Origin: Bacillota bacterium
GTDB taxonomy: Bacteria > Bacillota > Clostridia > Acetivibrionales > DSM-1351
Direction of reading: 5' to 3'
Assembly (NCBI GenBank): GCA_023416275.1
Contig: JAEZIB010000064.1
Location: forward strand, 1-44,935
DNA length: 44,935 nucleotides
The translations under genes were made by a program, and so were the position numbers. This document shows positions 16,815-24,866 of the stretch, piece by piece. The notes beneath the pieces are model-generated. The model saw only the letters and a program-made list of their open reading frames with translations. It was not told the DNA's origin and ran no database searches. Position 1 is the stretch's first letter, and each line of letters opens with the position of its first letter.

Positions 16815-18419
16815 ATGAATATAACAAAGCGGCTTAATGTTGTGCCATTTCACAATGACTATGCTCATTGTCTTGATGAGTGTATGATTTCTGTGGCAAA
16901 CTATTACAGACGTAATTTTATCCTTATGTATTCTCAAGCATGGGGATTTTCATTTGTCGAGAATTTTTATCAAAGTAACAATACTGGATATTCGCTAGAT
17001 ACAGATAGAGGAGCTATATATGAGCTTTTATGTTTATATCACGGGGTTCAGGTAACATTTGTTAATAAACCAGAAGCAGTACAAGTAAAGAATATCATTA
17101 TTAATGAATTAAATAATAACAAGCCCGTAGGTGTTTCTATGGATACATATAACTATTCTTGGGATCCAAATAAAAATCAACATGGAAAGCATTGGTTTCT
17201 TATAACAGGAGTAGATACTCAAAAAGAATTGTTTTACTGTACAGACCCATTTTTTCAAAAAAGGGACGCAATCCTTGATTTTAAAGATTTTATTGATGGG
17301 TATTTAGGGATTCATTTTACTTTTAATTTAGTTAAGGAAGAAATAGCAGAGTATAGCTGGAAAGACATAATTAACAACACTATAGATAAAATATCAGGAA
17401 GAGATCAGAAGGGAACAAATATTTTTGAAAATATGTTAAAGTACGCGGATTATGTAGAGAAAAATACTTGTTTGAGTAATGAAACTAGTGGGAATGTCAG
17501 GATTGTTGATATGCCGGTTTATGTTGGCTTGCAAGCTATTAGTAGAGGTCGAAAGCAATATGCATTATTTTTAGAGGACATAGCGGCTAAATACCATATT
17601 AGGGAATTATATAAAATTGCTGATAAATTAAAGCATGCCAGCACAAAATGGGATGCTGTTAGGGGAATTATGGTAAAGGGTATAGTAGCATCTAACGAAT
17701 CAATAATTAAGGGAAAGCTTCCGCCCAAAATCCGGGAAATTGCAAATTTTGAAAAAGATACATTCAATTTGATGACGAATATTGTAATGGATTCACTTAG
17801 CTCAGATAATCAAGTAATAACTGATATGGATAAAAAATCACTGCGGATTGAAAATATTGATATTTCAAATGACTACATATATCTGAATTTGGATAAGTAT
17901 TTTAATAATAATGGTTTTGGAAGCATACTAAACAAGGAAACTAAAGCAAACTTAAATGGTACTGGCTTATTTTTTGTTGCAGAAGATATTCCGACAGAAG
18001 AGATTTGGCATATAGAAGATATGAGATTTAAGTTTCCAAGGTGCCTAGCGGGAACAAATGACAATATTGCATGCTCTGAGCAGTTTATTGAAGTGCCAAA
18101 TGTTAAGGGCAATACATTAATGATACTTGCAACAGCAGATTTCGGCAGTTTTAATGATTTGATAACAGTAAAATATATGGATGGGAGCAATGAACAAATA
18201 TCTATTAGTTGCACAGAGTTAATATTTGAGCCTATGTATGGAGAGTGTGTTGCATGGGAGGGAAGAGCCTGTGAACGGAATGAAAATGCAGTACATATCC
18301 ATAATTCTGCAGTAAAAATATTTGCGAAGAATTATAGACTTAAAAAACCCGGAATAATCTCTGGGATTGAGCTTCCATATTTACCTAATATACATATATT
18401 TTCTATGACGCTTTTGTAG
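16815..18419 (+). CDS. BtrH-like papain-fold protein with C-terminal beta-rich domain
   Basis: The 534-residue protein has an N-terminal region resembling the BtrH_N family (butirosin biosynthesis protein H, related to C39-type peptidases). A candidate Cys19 or Cys23 lies in HCLDECMIS, His125 in GKHWFLITGVD and Asp143 in CTDPF. The middle (about 180-330) is helical. Residues about 345-534 look like a beta-sandwich of unknown type. BtrH itself transfers an acyl chain from a carrier protein to an aminoglycoside; related proteins may be peptidases or amide-forming enzymes. No signal peptide and no carrier-protein gene are seen. The SD aggagg is good. The convergent neighbour encodes a cysteine-protease-inhibitor-like protein. 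Confidence 0.65.
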   Translation: MNITKRLNVVPFHNDYAHCLDECMISVANYYRRNFILMYSQAWGFSFVENFYQSNNTGYSLDTDRGAIYELLCLYHGVQVTFVNKPEAVQVKNIIINELNNNKPVGVSMDTYNYSWDPNKNQHGKHWFLITGVDTQKELFYCTDPFFQKRDAILDFKDFIDGYLGIHFTFNLVKEEIAEYSWKDIINNTIDKISGRDQKGTNIFENMLKYADYVEKNTCLSNETSGNVRIVDMPVYVGLQAISRGRKQYALFLEDIAAKYHIRELYKIADKLKHASTKWDAVRGIMVKGIVASNESIIKGKLPPKIREIANFEKDTFNLMTNIVMDSLSSDNQVITDMDKKSLRIENIDISNDYIYLNLDKYFNNNGFGSILNKETKANLNGTGLFFVAEDIPTEEIWHIEDMRFKFPRCLAGTNDNIACSEQFIEVPNVKGNTLMILATADFGSFNDLITVKYMDGSNEQISISCTELIFEPMYGECVAWEGRACERNENAVHIHNSAVKIFAKNYRLKKPGIISGIELPYLPNIHIFSMTLL

Positions 18420-18449
18420 CACTCTTGTATGTAAATTATCATGTCTTAA

Positions 18450-18489
18450 AAAACGGCTTATTACCTCGTATGAAGGCATAAGCCGTTTT
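18450..18489. terminator. Bidirectional terminator between convergent genes
   Basis: A perfect 12-bp stem (AAAACGGCTTAT at 18450-18461, ATAAGCCGTTTT at 18478-18489) has A-rich and T-rich flanks. It serves both the BtrH-like gene and the inhibitor gene on the other strand. Confidence 0.85.
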
Positions 18490-18499
18490 AAATAAATTG

Positions 18500-19474
18500 C
18501 TATTTTACATTAATTTTATAAACAATATCATCTATGAAGTGGCTTTGAGTAAACACAATTTCATATTGTCCAGGTTTAATTGCTTTAAATGTGTATATTC
18601 TTGAATATAGCATATCTATAATGTGTGGGTAAGGATTATAGACTTCTTCTGAAACTAATAAAACAGAATTATCTAAAATTCTGAAATTTGAAGTAAAACC
18701 TGCTATACCACCTTCTTGCATAGATATACTAAAAAGTTCATTAGTTTTAACATTTAAAAATCTCTCATTAAGGCTATTAACATTAATAGTACATTCAACA
18801 GTTTTAATAGGTGCTATACCTGCTTCCCAAGAACGTTTGTATTCAAAGGTAAGTGTATATGTTCCAGGCTTTAGTGCCTCAAAGGACCATATTTTTTGTA
18901 TAGGCGCTCCGACTAATTCACGGCTGGTATAATGTAAGTATTCTTCAGATATTAAATCTAAAGCAGAAATGTCAGACATAGTATAGAACCATTGATAACC
19001 TGTAGAGCCGTTTTCTTCTAAGGATATTTCAAAAGTTTTGTTTTGCTCTACATTAATAACGCTACCAGTTTCAGTATCTACAAAGGTATCTGCTACAGGG
19101 AATCTATTTATACTCATAAGTAGAAATTGCTTCATTATTGATAAATCTAATGCATTTAACGCATTGTCACCGTTTACATCTGCAGCCTTTTTAACTGTGC
19201 CAGGATTGTCCAACAGTAGCGATTTCATAAGTGCATAGTCTAAAGAATTAACGCTGAAATCACTATTTAAGTCACCGTAAAAAGTAGAAATTTGAATGGC
19301 ATCATCAGCAGTACCTTCATTTATGGATGCTTCTGCATTTACATTTCCAACTGGAACCGCTATAAGCGAAAGCATTAAAATAGCCAATGGAACAGCTGTA
19401 CGCTTTTTAATAAAATATGATACTGCTTCTTTTAATTTCTTTGTCTGATTTATTAATAAAAATGTTCTTTTCAT
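18500..19474 (-). CDS. Secreted dockerin-bearing protease inhibitor, two chagasin-like (I42) domains
   Basis: The 324-residue protein has a long N-terminal signal peptide (hydrophobic 27-44, likely cleavage after NVNA47) and a type I dockerin (about 67-120; loops DLNSDFSVNSLD and DVNGDNALNALD). Two chagasin/I42-like domains follow. Domain 1 (about 140-235) keeps the inhibitory loops in recognisable form: GSTGYQW, VGAPIQ and KRSWE. Domain 2 (about 237-324) is degenerate (GIAGFTSNF, no RPW-like loop). Dockerin recognition positions read Ser-Leu and Ala-Leu, the hydrophobic type I recall for C. cellulolyticum. The protein should dock on the cellulosome and protect its enzymes from cysteine proteases. 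Dockerin-bearing inhibitors of this kind are known in that group. The start has gggaggaag upstream. Confidence 0.85.
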   Translation of the reverse strand: MKRTFLLINQTKKLKEAVSYFIKKRTAVPLAILMLSLIAVPVGNVNAEASINEGTADDAIQISTFYGDLNSDFSVNSLDYALMKSLLLDNPGTVKKAADVNGDNALNALDLSIMKQFLLMSINRFPVADTFVDTETGSVINVEQNKTFEISLEENGSTGYQWFYTMSDISALDLISEEYLHYTSRELVGAPIQKIWSFEALKPGTYTLTFEYKRSWEAGIAPIKTVECTINVNSLNERFLNVKTNELFSISMQEGGIAGFTSNFRILDNSVLLVSEEVYNPYPHIIDMLYSRIYTFKAIKPGQYEIVFTQSHFIDDIVYKINVK

Positions 19475-19601
19475 GTTACTTCCTCCCTTAATAATTTAAT
19501 AAACTTGAGAAAAGATGCTAAGTAACCATAGCTAATCGAAAATACACCATGTTAATACAAGCTGTCTTCACTGCCCAAACGCTAATTATAGGTTTTGGCT
19601 G

Positions 19602-19640
19602 CTCGAAAATTACCATGATTGTATAAGGTTTATTTTCGAG
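19602..19640 (-). repeat. R2 repeat copy
   Basis: Hairpin CTCGAAAAT ... ATTTTCGAG with 9-bp arms. A half copy (atcgaaaatacaccatg) lies about 65 bases upstream near 19535. Both are in the gap between the inhibitor gene and the MFS gene. Confidence 0.6.
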
Positions 19641-19698
19641 ATAAAATAAGGAATTTACTTCCATAATTATACCATGTTATAGCTTTAATGTAAAACAA

Positions 19699-19843
19699 TA
19701 TAACGAGGCAAGAAAATGTCCCCCACGTCTACAAGTGGAGGAAACTGCTTGGTTTTAGAGAATATCTCCCGTCTCATTGAAACACGCTGATGTAATGAAA
19801 TTTTTCTAAAATCGAAAAATTTCATTTTGAATCTAGCGTTATA
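19699..19843 (+). repeat. R1 repeat copy A
   Basis: This 145-bp copy begins tataacgaggcaag and ends ctagcgttata. Inside are ccacgtctacaagtgg and the hairpin gaaatttttc/gaaaaatttc. It is very similar to copies B (21962), C (24406) and D (43587, reversed). It contains no plausible reading frame. Confidence 0.75.
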
Positions 19844-19985
19844 ATAAGGTTGAGAATACACTAGAACAAGAATAAATTTTGTGTTAGGATTAATTGAAGT
19901 AGAGGATATTTTTCTATAGATAAAATAGAAGTCAAAAAAGATTTACCAAATAGAATAATTAAGTTGGAAAGATAAGGTTAACTAT

Positions 19986-21137
19986 ATGGCAACACTTTTA
20001 CTAATTATCATTTATATTGCTTTTATTAGTCTGGGATTACCAGATTCAATGTTAGGGGCTGCATGGCCGACAATGCGTATTGATTTAGCTATGCCAATGG
20101 CTGGGGCGGGTTTAATATCCATGATTATATCAGGAGGAACTATCGTCTCTAGCATATTTAGTGGAAAACTGATAAATAAACTGGGTACTGCTAAGCTTGT
20201 TATTATAAGTGTTTTTATGACAGCTATTGCGTTATTTGGATTTGCATTTAATAAAAATTACTTTTGGTTTTGTATAATGGGTATTCCGTTAGGACTTGGA
20301 GCAGGTTCGGTTGATTCTGCCCTGAACAATTTTGTAGCTTTACATTATTCAGCAAGGCATATGAGTTGGCTTCACTGTTTTTGGGGAATTGGAGCAACAA
20401 CTGGTCCAATAATTATGTCTGCTTCAATTGCTAGAAATGGTTTGTGGCAAAAGGGATATTTTACTGTTGCAGTCATACAAATCAGTTTAGTAGTTATTTT
20501 AGTGCTTTCACTTCCACTATGGAAGAGATTTCAGAATAACGGGGAAGAAGAAAATGCAATTCAGAATAGTGAAAAAAATGTATTCAGGTTACGTGGAATA
20601 AACTTGGCGCTGCTTAGTTTCTTTTGTTATTGTGCAGTTGAGACGACAACAGGGTTATGGGGAGCCAGCTATCTGGTAAATACAAAAGGGGTATCTGCAG
20701 ATGTAGCAGCAGGTTGGATAGCTATATACTATTTTGGAATTACAATAGGAAGGTTCATAAATGGATTTGTAACATCAAAATTAAGCAATAATGCGTTGAT
20801 TAGAGGTGGGCAAATTATTATTGGGCTAGGAGCATTACTTCTATTAGGATTTAATAATAGCTATATTAGCCTCATTGGGTTTATTTTGATAGGAACTGGT
20901 TGTGCTCCTATTTTTCCATCAATGCTGCATGAGACTCCAGTCAGATTTGGAAAAAATAATTCTAGCAGATTGATGGGGCTTCAAATGGCATTTGCATATA
21001 TGGGAACTACTTTTATACCGCCCATTTTGGGATTACTGTTTGGTGTAATAGGAATTCGGTTCTATCCTGCGTTTGTCTTGGTATTGCTAGCAGCTATGTT
21101 TTTCAGCAACGAAAAGCTAAACAGACTTATTAAATAA
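19986..21137 (+). CDS. MFS transporter, FucP-like branch
   Basis: The 383-residue protein has about 12 membrane spans. The N-terminal signature (YIAFISLGLPDSMLGAAWP) and the later WLHCFWGIGATTGP and GCAPIFPSMLHETP segments are typical of the FucP/YfkF-like branch of MFS carriers. It lies in the inner membrane and may import a sugar or export a small metabolite. The SD (aagg) is weak, and the gene stands alone between repeat-rich gaps, so its role is not indicated by context. Confidence 0.82.
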   Translation: MATLLLIIIYIAFISLGLPDSMLGAAWPTMRIDLAMPMAGAGLISMIISGGTIVSSIFSGKLINKLGTAKLVIISVFMTAIALFGFAFNKNYFWFCIMGIPLGLGAGSVDSALNNFVALHYSARHMSWLHCFWGIGATTGPIIMSASIARNGLWQKGYFTVAVIQISLVVILVLSLPLWKRFQNNGEEENAIQNSEKNVFRLRGINLALLSFFCYCAVETTTGLWGASYLVNTKGVSADVAAGWIAIYYFGITIGRFINGFVTSKLSNNALIRGGQIIIGLGALLLLGFNNSYISLIGFILIGTGCAPIFPSMLHETPVRFGKNNSSRLMGLQMAFAYMGTTFIPPILGLLFGVIGIRFYPAFVLVLLAAMFFSNEKLNRLIK

Positions 21138-21236
21138 TAAATCAACTCAACTTTTCTCACATGAAAAGTATATCCATGCTTAAAATTATCAAAAGTTTAT
21201 TATTAATTAAACAAACTTAATTTTAAGAGATTGTAT

Positions 21237-21285
21237 AACTTTTCATTTGATTAGTTTGAACACCTACATTTAACTGGCAAAGTTT
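21237..21285 (+). repeat. R3 repeat copy (diverged)
   Basis: aacttttcatttg ... gtttgaacacctac ... aactggcaaagttt matches the R3 consensus found at 36641 and 43867. The rest of 21138-21526 shows no gene. Confidence 0.5.
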
Positions 21286-21526
21286 AGTAAATCAGTATAA
21301 AAGTCTCCCACAACAATTTTAACTGGCTAAAGTTGGATAAAGTGTTTGAGTGACTTGCAGGTGCGGCATAATAAAGCGTAGCACTAATTTTCCAATATAT
21401 TTTCACAAGGTTTTTGTCAAAAAGGCAGCCTGGAGGCTAGATGTGGTTCTTTTGTTGTCAATTTGTTGTGTAGAAAATGACGAAAATATCTAATAAAAAA
21501 TAAAATAAAACATTTTAAAACAAATA

Positions 21527-21555
21527 TCGACAAAATATATATTACGTGCTATAAT
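21527..21555 (+). promoter_or_regulatory. Strong sigma-A promoter without a downstream gene
   Basis: TCGACA (21527-21532), 17-base spacer, TATAAT (21550-21555), with an extended TG at 21547-21548. It is one of the best promoters in the window, yet no gene follows before the terminator at 21755. Confidence 0.7.
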
Positions 21556-21561
21556 AACATT

Positions 21562-21795
21562 AGAAACAAATATTGCACTTTTTATTTGTAATATACACAA
21601 TGATAATGGATTTGTGCAATTTTGTATTAGTATTATAGTTTTTATGTATAGTAGATGTTAAATTTGTCATGCATAAATGTGCTATCTCCCCCCAAAAAAT
21701 TTTACATAGAGAGCAAATTATCAGACTTCCCCTTCTGATAATAAGCTAAAACAGAAAACCAGTTGAGAGCGTCATATCTCAGCTGGTTTTTGGTA
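21562..21795 (+). ncRNA. Candidate small RNA of about 234 nt with C-rich motifs
   Basis: The strong promoter at 21527-21555 and the intrinsic terminator at 21755-21795 delimit a transcript with no credible reading frame; the only ATG frame is 12 codons without an SD. It contains an unpaired-looking ctatctcccccc near 21692-21703, then a perfect 8-bp hairpin (TTATCAGA at 21718-21725, TCTGATAA at 21734-21741) whose loop is cttcccct. C-rich loops of this sort in Firmicute regulatory RNAs pair with SD sequences. I could not match it to 6S, tmRNA or any riboswitch. Confidence 0.5.
21755..21795 (+). terminator. Intrinsic terminator of the candidate small RNA
   Basis: AAAACCAG (21755-21762) pairs with CTGGTTTT (21783-21790). 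Inner TGAGA/TCTCA pairing lengthens the stem, and T residues follow. Confidence 0.8.
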
Positions 21796-21797
21796 TG

Positions 21798-21875
21798 TTA
21801 ATTAATTTTCAAGTTTGATTTATTGACCTTATAATAAAAATCGACGCCCTTGGCCGTTCCATGGTATATCGTCAT
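21798..21875 (-). CDS. Possible 25-residue peptide with an ideal SD
   Basis: On the - strand, aaaggagaca precedes an ATG at 21873-21875 and a frame MTIYHGTAKGVDFYYK... of 25 codons ends at 21798. The SD and spacing are excellent and the first part is protein-like. It may be a true small protein or the preserved start of a truncated gene. I do not recognise it. Confidence 0.3.
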   Translation of the reverse strand: MTIYHGTAKGVDFYYKVNKSNLKIN

Positions 21876-21961
21876 TGTCTCCTTTGGTGTTTTGTTAGTC
21901 AATCTGTCCTTATTGGTTGATTTTAGGAAATAAGCTTAATAAATAAGCTTGTGGAATAAGA

Positions 21962-22113
21962 TATAACGAGAAAAGAAAATATCCACCACTTCTATAAGAT
22001 GTGGGTACCGCTATGGTTATCAGACTGAGAATATCTCCGCCTCGCTTACACGCCGCTGATGTAATGAAATTTTTCTATAATCGAAAAATTTTATTTTGAA
22101 TCAAGACGTTATA
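21962..22113 (+). repeat. R1 repeat copy B
   Basis: This 152-bp copy has both end motifs (tataacg, cgttata), but the long-range cgaggc arm has decayed to cgagaa. It lies about 100 bases upstream of the 60-residue membrane protein gene. Its hairpin gaaatttttc ... gaaaaatttt is preserved except for one end pair. Confidence 0.7.
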
Positions 22114-22210
22114 ATTAGGATGCTTTTCAGTTATGAAAAGTTACAAGTGTTTTGCTGCTACTTGTGTTGCCAGCTTTGAAATTTAATTATGAATTTTTTA
22201 GGAGGTTAAC

Positions 22211-22393
22211 TTGAATAAGAGACATTTTGAAAATGAAAAGGTACAGGAAATTTATGAAACAGAATATGCAAAAGAAATTGCAAAAATGGATGCTGCAAAA
22301 GAAAGAAACAATAGCAAGTCTTTGTTGCTTGAGTTGATTTTTATATGTATTTTAGGTGTTTTAATGATATTTCTCTGGAAATCATTCTTATAG
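22211..22393 (+). CDS. Small tail-anchored membrane protein
   Basis: A 60-residue protein starts with TTG at 22211 behind the strong SD aggaggttaac. The first 35 residues are charged and helical (ENEKVQEIYETEYAKEIAKM). The end is one membrane helix (LLLELIFICILGVLMIFLWKSFL region). It is followed directly by a bidirectional terminator. It is likely a single-pass protein with its N-terminus in the cytoplasm. The function is unknown, and I know no family for it. Confidence 0.65.
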   Translation: MNKRHFENEKVQEIYETEYAKEIAKMDAAKERNNSKSLLLELIFICILGVLMIFLWKSFL

Positions 22394-22446
22394 CTAAATA
22401 AACTCCCATTTTCGGGGATTGAAAAGTGGACACCCGTGAACGAAGA

Positions 22447-22487
22447 AAAATTCGGTTCGCACTAAATAACTTAGCGAACCGAATTTT
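22447..22487. terminator. Bidirectional terminator, perfect 14-bp stem
   Basis: AAAATTCGGTTCGC (22447-22460) and GCGAACCGAATTTT (22474-22487) with a 13-base loop. It serves the small membrane protein gene and the convergent NlpC/P60 gene. Confidence 0.9.
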
Positions 22488-22536
22488 CTTGAATTTATTT
22501 ATACTATTTCAATTTGTTTTACTAATTGACAGCAGT

Positions 22537-24225
22537 TTAAAATATTCTGAAAGCACATTTGAAGTTCCTTGTCCAATATGAGGAAGTTATATTGGTAATT
22601 CGAACTTTTCCGGAGCTAGAGGAAGCATCAATCATTTGATTTCCTCCAAGAGCTATACCAACATGTCCATTAAATGCAATAATATCACCTTTTTTTATGC
22701 TGCTCATGCTTGTAATCTTTTTATACTTAGTGTTTTTGCTCCAACCATATGAGGTCATATAACTCTGTTTGACACCTGAATTATTTAGTACCCAGTATAC
22801 AAAGCCTGAGCAATCAAAGGTAGAAGGCCCCTTAGCACCGTATACATATCGTGCCCCCAACTTTGACTTGGCAACTGATATTAATGCAGACACACTTGGG
22901 CTACCTGAGTTATCTGGATAATCTTGATTGTTTGAATTGCTTCCGGAATTATTATTTCCTGAACCACTGCTTCCACCAGAATTGCCATTATTTGAGCCGC
23001 TGCTTCCTGTAGAGCCATTCCATCTCTTGGCATCTGAAGATAAAAGCTTGCTTATAGTTTGAGCTCCAGCTTTTCCGTCCGATGAAAGACCGTTACGTTT
23101 TTGGAAGTTTAGTACCGCATCATGGGTATCGGAACCAAAATATCCTGTTACACTATTTAAATATCCAAGTTTTTTTAAGTACTTTTGTACATTGGAAACA
23201 TCGTCACCACTGTCTCCGATTTTAAGTGCGTTTTCAGTAACATCACCTGATGTTAGCAACTCCTTGGTAGCTGGTCCCATATAACCATCTGCTATTAAGC
23301 CGTTACTCTCCTGCAAATTCTTAACAGCAGCAACAGTATCATTTCCGTATTTACCATCAGGTTTAGTAGTTAGATAACCAAGTTGGTACAGCTTTTCCTG
23401 GTATTTCAGTATCTCATCATTTTCATCACCTAGATAAAATGAAAGTGGAACGGCTTCAGCTGAATATAAGATTTCTCTTGTTTGAGCACCTACATTACCA
23501 TCGTCATAAAGACCGTTTCTTTTTTGGAATTCTTTAACAGCTGCCTCGGTTTCGGTTCCAAAATATTGGGTTACCTTAGACAAGTAACCTAGCTCATAAA
23601 GCCTTGCTTGTATATGTTCTACATCTATTCCTTCAGCACCTATAAAAACAGTATATTCTTTTGCTTTATCTGAAAACAATAGTTCATAGGTTTTAGAATC
23701 AACTTCGCCTGTGCTTTCTAAATTATTTTTAATCTGAAATTTCTTCACAGCCCCTTGAATGGTTTCGCTATATTCCTCAGAAGGTTCATCTAATTCTATG
23801 TAATAAAGCTCCATTAGTTTTTTCTGTATGGCAGTGACAATAATATCCTTATCACCTAACTTGATAATATTACCTTTTGAAGGATCGAGAGAACTCTTTA
23901 AACCACGAGAGGTTGTTGAATTAATAGAACTATTTGTATTATTTGAAGATAAGGTTGAGTTCTTAGCTTGCATAGTATCTTGTGCAGTATATAAAGAACC
24001 TTCAGTAGAATTTTGTGAAATTGTATTACTAGTAGCGTTAATATTTGAAGCAGAATCATTTAATAATGGTGAAGATGTAGCTGCATATAGTATCGTAATT
24101 GTTAATACAGCAGCACCTGAGCACGAAATTACAATATGCTTAAGCTTCAAGGGATGTTTTGATATAAATTTTTGCAGTTTCTGAATAAAACTTTCGGTAA
24201 AACTTTTGATTTTTTTTATGTTCAT
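22537..24225 (-). CDS. Cell-wall hydrolase: four peptidoglycan-binding repeats plus NlpC/P60
   Basis: The 562-residue protein has an N-terminal membrane anchor or uncleaved signal (about 30-50), a Ser/Asn-rich stretch, and four PG_binding_1-type repeats of about 70 residues each (about 120-400; e.g. FGTETEAAVKEFQKRNGL). A Gly/Ser/Asn linker and an NlpC/P60 domain from about 444 follow. Catalytic Cys472 (DCSGF) and His521 (GHVGI) are present, with a likely third polar residue near MIDAS. Such enzymes cut the stem peptide of peptidoglycan (D-Glu to diamino acid bond) during growth, separation or sporulation. The SD taggagag supports the start. It forms a single-gene unit between a terminator and a repeat-rich gap. 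Confidence 0.9.
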   Translation of the reverse strand: MNIKKIKSFTESFIQKLQKFISKHPLKLKHIVISCSGAAVLTITILYAATSSPLLNDSASNINATSNTISQNSTEGSLYTAQDTMQAKNSTLSSNNTNSSINSTTSRGLKSSLDPSKGNIIKLGDKDIIVTAIQKKLMELYYIELDEPSEEYSETIQGAVKKFQIKNNLESTGEVDSKTYELLFSDKAKEYTVFIGAEGIDVEHIQARLYELGYLSKVTQYFGTETEAAVKEFQKRNGLYDDGNVGAQTREILYSAEAVPLSFYLGDENDEILKYQEKLYQLGYLTTKPDGKYGNDTVAAVKNLQESNGLIADGYMGPATKELLTSGDVTENALKIGDSGDDVSNVQKYLKKLGYLNSVTGYFGSDTHDAVLNFQKRNGLSSDGKAGAQTISKLLSSDAKRWNGSTGSSGSNNGNSGGSSGSGNNNSGSNSNNQDYPDNSGSPSVSALISVAKSKLGARYVYGAKGPSTFDCSGFVYWVLNNSGVKQSYMTSYGWSKNTKYKKITSMSSIKKGDIIAFNGHVGIALGGNQMIDASSSSGKVRITNITSSYWTRNFKCAFRIF

Positions 24226-24405
24226 AAATCTCTCCTAAATTAAGTATATTTTCAGGATAAAATTTAATAAACATAATCATAATATTCGGAATGAATCATA
24301 TAGCATATGAAGCATTTGGAAAGCTATGCCAAGTCAGATTAGTAATAACAAAGAACAATGTTGCCTAAGCTGATTTAATCAACTGCCAAACTAATTCTCT
24401 ATAAA

Positions 24406-24559
24406 TATAACGAGGCAAGTAAATGTCCCACACTTCTATAAGTGGCGATTACCGCTTTGGTTTTAGGTGGTGAGAATATCTCCCGCCTCGCATAAACACC
24501 GCTGATGTAAGGAAATTTTTCTACAATCGAATAATTTCACTTTGAATCTAGTCGTTATA
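24406..24559 (+). repeat. R1 repeat copy C
   Basis: This 154-bp copy has tataacgaggcaag at one end and ctagtcgttata at the other. CGAGGC at the start can pair with GCCTCG in cccgcctcgc, enclosing the cacttctataagtg hairpin. It lies in the 24226-24866 gap, which otherwise holds only the lipoprotein promoter. Confidence 0.75.
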
Positions 24560-24828
24560 ATCTATAGAAAAAGGTGTTAAGGGATTACTAATATGTAACT
24601 GTTTATTTAAACTTTATCCAATTTTAAAATATAAATTATTTAATTTTAATTGACATTGCAATTATATCACAGATAAGCTAAAAAGTTATTAACAAATAAT
24701 TAACAATAGAAAAAATAATGTCATTATTTATCTACAAATAGGATATAAACACGAACTAAATCGAAATACACATGTTGAAATATTCAAAGTATAAGTAAAA
24801 ATGTACAATATATGGAGCCTTGAATTTA

Positions 24829-24837
24829 TGGTATAAT
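24829..24837 (+). promoter_or_regulatory. Extended -10 promoter of the lipoprotein gene
   Basis: TGGTATAAT lies about 30 bases before the start codon. No good -35 is visible at the right distance, as is usual for extended -10 promoters. Confidence 0.5.
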
Positions 24838-24866
24838 ATATAAAATTATACCTAAAGGTGGAACTA

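Noticed and set aside
21562..21795. 6S RNA assignment for the candidate small RNA
   Set aside because: The 5' and 3' ends do not form the expected closing stem and I could not find the central open bubble.
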